Positions 6,556 to 7,723 of a stretch of DNA of 7,723 nucleotides are shown piece after piece (the first letter of the stretch is position 1; every line of letters starts with the position of its first letter). Both the position numbers and the translations under genes were made by a program. The notes below the pieces were generated by a model. The model saw nothing but the letters and a program-made list of their open reading frames with translations, made no database searches and had not been told where the DNA came from. The stretch spans positions 1 to 7,723 of the forward strand of contig JAOPZP010000180.1 in assembly GCA_025964055.1 (NCBI GenBank), read 5' to 3'. This stretch comes from Conexibacter sp. GTDB lineage: Bacteria > Actinomycetota > Thermoleophilia > Solirubrobacterales > Solirubrobacteraceae.

Positions 6556-6587
6556 CGGGCGCGACCGCCGTGCCGGCCGCGCTCAGC
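6551..6587. terminator. Hairpin between convergent RTX-like and oxidoreductase genes
   Basis: GCTGA (6551-6555) and GCGCG (6559-6563) pair with CGCGC (6578-6582) and TCAGC (6583-6587), leaving a 3-base bulge and a 14-base loop. The outer arms contain the stop codons of both convergent genes. The gap between the genes is only 27 bases. The position suggests a bidirectional terminator, but there is no T-run on either strand. Confidence 0.4.
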
Positions 6588-7458
6588 GGTGCTGGAACGC
6601 GGCGCGGTTGGCCGCGAGCACGTCGCGCGCGCTCGTGGGCGGCCTGCCCGTGAGGTCCGCCACGGTCGTGCTCAGCGCTCCCGAGTAGCCGCGGCGCGTG
6701 CCGGTGCCGAAGGTCGTGTAGATCCGGGCGACCGGCTCGGGCATGCCGGCGTGCTCGACCAGGCCGGCGGCGTAGGCCTCGTCGTCGACCGGCACGACCT
6801 CGACGGGCCGACCGCCGAGCTCGGCGTACAGCGCGGCGACGTCCTGGGCGCCGAGGGCCTCCGGGCCGGTGACGTCGTACTCCTTGCCGTCGTGGCCGTC
6901 GGTGGTGAGGACCGCGGCGGCGACGGCGGCGCAGTCGGCGCGAGCGACGTAGGACACCCGACCATCGCCCTCGTTGGTGATGTGCTTGCCCGTCGTGAAG
7001 GCGGCTTCGGCGCCGGCGAGGAGCATCTCCGTGTAGATGCTGTTGCGCAGCATCGTCCACCCGGCCCCGCTCGCACGGAGGTGCTCCTCGGTCTCGCGGT
7101 GCTCGTGGGCGACGAAGATCGGATTGGAGTCCGAGGGGTTGATCGCCGAGGTGTAGGCGATCGACTGGGCGCCGGCGGCCGCAGCGGCGTCGATGGCGGC
7201 CTTGTGGGCGTCGACGCGAGCGCCCACCCGGTCGAGGCTGATCACGAGGACCTTCGTGGCGCCGGCGAAGGCGCCGGCGAGCGACGCCGGATCGGTGAAG
7301 TTCCCTGCTCGCACCTCGGCGCCGCGGCCGGCGAAGTCGGCGAGCCGCGACGGGTCGCGGCTCACGAGGACGACGTCGGCCGGGTCGGTCTGGTCGAGGA
7401 CGGCTTCGGCGACGAGTCGGCCGAGGTGCCCGGAGGCGCCGGTGATGACGATGCTCAT
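6583..7458 (-). CDS. NAD(P)-dependent atypical SDR oxidoreductase, quinone oxidoreductase 2-like (NmrA/YtfG type)
   Basis: A 291-residue cytosolic protein with an N-terminal Rossmann fold: MSIVITGASGHLG gives the G7xxG10xxG13 dinucleotide motif, and R34 after the second strand (VLVSRDP) suggests NADP preference. The segments AGATKVLVISLDRVG, AAIDAAAAAGAQSIAYTSA, EHRETEEHL and WTMLRNSIYTEMLL follow the order and wording of E. coli quinone oxidoreductase 2 (YtfG/QorB), which reduces quinones with NADPH. I recognise this from memory; no alignment was run. The canonical SDR YxxxK pair is not evident, as expected in this atypical subgroup. Length matches the family. The ATG at 7458 is chosen because the Rossmann strand starts at once; upstream in-frame sequence to 7572 is Arg/Pro-rich and would cross the likely promoter. 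No good Shine-Dalgarno site is seen. The substrate could equally be another carbonyl or nucleotide-sensing ligand. Confidence 0.87.
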   Translation of the reverse strand: MSIVITGASGHLGRLVAEAVLDQTDPADVVLVSRDPSRLADFAGRGAEVRAGNFTDPASLAGAFAGATKVLVISLDRVGARVDAHKAAIDAAAAAGAQSIAYTSAINPSDSNPIFVAHEHRETEEHLRASGAGWTMLRNSIYTEMLLAGAEAAFTTGKHITNEGDGRVSYVARADCAAVAAAVLTTDGHDGKEYDVTGPEALGAQDVAALYAELGGRPVEVVPVDDEAYAAGLVEHAGMPEPVARIYTTFGTGTRRGYSGALSTTVADLTGRPPTSARDVLAANRAAFQHR

Positions 7459-7524
7459 GTGTGATGGTGTCCGGGGTGGGTGGTGGTCGGGGCGAGGCGA
7501 GGGCCGCCTTCGGCGACCCCGGTG

Positions 7525-7553
7525 ATGGTAGGCCGGAGGACGCGGGCATCGAA
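7525..7553 (-). promoter_or_regulatory. Candidate promoter of the oxidoreductase gene
   Basis: On the minus strand TTCGAT (7548-7553) and TACCAT (7525-7530, TANNNT type) are separated by exactly 17 bases. Transcription would begin near 7518, giving a leader of about 60 bases before the ATG at 7458. The leader holds a small CGCC-GAA-GGCG hairpin. The -35 match is partial. Confidence 0.4.
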
Positions 7554-7581
7554 CGCGCTCCGGCTCGCGCACCGCCCCCGC

Positions 7582-7723
7582 TCAATCCTCGGCGCGCAGC
7601 TCGGCAACCGCCGCCAGCATCGCGGCGCGCTCCTCTTCGGACGGCGTCGGGAACCACGGATCCATCGCCTCGAGGTGGGAGACGAGGATCGCGCCGACCG
7701 CCGTGCGCGCGAACCACTTGTGG
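7582..7723 (-). CDS. Polyphosphate kinase 2 family protein, C-terminal end (partial)
   Basis: The last 46 residues and a TGA at 7582-7584 are present; the gene enters from beyond the right edge. The segment begins HKWFARTAVGAILVSHLEAM and continues DPWFPTPSEEERAAMLAAV. HKWFAR followed by an aliphatic helix is how PPK2 proteins end, after the conserved Trp/Pro-Ala-Asp strand; the basic and aromatic residues close the P-loop kinase-like domain. PPK2 enzymes transfer phosphate between polyphosphate and nucleoside mono- or diphosphates in the cytosol. The catalytic Walker motifs lie outside the window, so class and direction cannot be judged. The assignment rests on a short tail recognised from memory. 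The oxidoreductase gene follows on the same strand after 123 bases with its own likely promoter, so the two are probably not one operon. Confidence 0.66.
   Translation of the reverse strand, partial: HKWFARTAVGAILVSHLEAMDPWFPTPSEEERAAMLAAVAELRAED

Noticed and set aside
6589..7464. Plus-strand frame of 291 codons opposite the oxidoreductase
   Set aside because: It is a shadow: Gly/Arg/Val-rich with no motif, while the minus strand has a clear Rossmann fold.
6524..7717. Minus-strand frame of 397 codons overlapping the oxidoreductase and PPK2 tail
   Set aside because: It is out of frame with both recognisable proteins and consists largely of Arg/Pro/Gly runs.
1..7723. Defence system, prophage, integron or biosynthetic cluster
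   Set aside because: No gene in the window belongs to such systems, and there are no attachment-site or transposon-end repeats that I can see.

Overview
The window is very GC-rich DNA with tightly packed genes. The secreted proteins carry a C-terminal basic beta-domain with paired cysteines and short Gly-Asp calcium-binding repeats, a style common in Thermoleophilia (Solirubrobacterales such as Solirubrobacter or Conexibacter). That assignment is inference from protein style and composition, because no rRNA or other phylogenetic marker is present.

Layout from left to right. (1) 1-991, minus strand: an ECF-type sigma-70 factor (473-991), translationally coupled by a 4-nt GTGA overlap to a single-pass membrane protein (1-476, cut by the window edge) that is probably its regulator. 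(2) 992-1076: a compact gap with a perfect 10-bp hairpin next to the protease stop and a perfect 8+1+8 palindrome just upstream of the sigma start. (3) 1077-4520, minus strand: an 1147-residue secreted zinc metalloprotease of the fungalysin family (M36), with signal peptide, FTP propeptide, an inserted beta-sandwich, an HEYTH catalytic centre and two accessory C-terminal domains. (4) 4668-4922, plus strand: a small uncharacterised protein, divergent from the protease. (5) 5008-6555, plus strand: a secreted protein with about 12 spaced RTX-like calcium-binding motifs, apparently expressed from a leaderless promoter. (6) 6583-7458, minus strand: an atypical SDR/NmrA-type NAD(P)-dependent oxidoreductase resembling quinone oxidoreductase 2, convergent with the RTX-like gene. 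(7) 7582-7723, minus strand: the C-terminal end of a polyphosphate kinase 2 family protein.

How they may work together. The sigma factor and membrane protein form a likely surface-signalling pair. The adjacent M36 protease and the RTX-like protein are both exported and would act outside the cell, but nothing in the sequence proves they belong to the sigma regulon. The SDR oxidoreductase and PPK2 fragment look like unrelated housekeeping or stress-metabolism genes. I found no tRNA, rRNA, CRISPR array, insertion sequence or phage gene. I see no convincing new multi-gene system; the most interesting items are the sigma/membrane-protein pair with its palindrome, the protease architecture, and the leaderless RTX-like gene.
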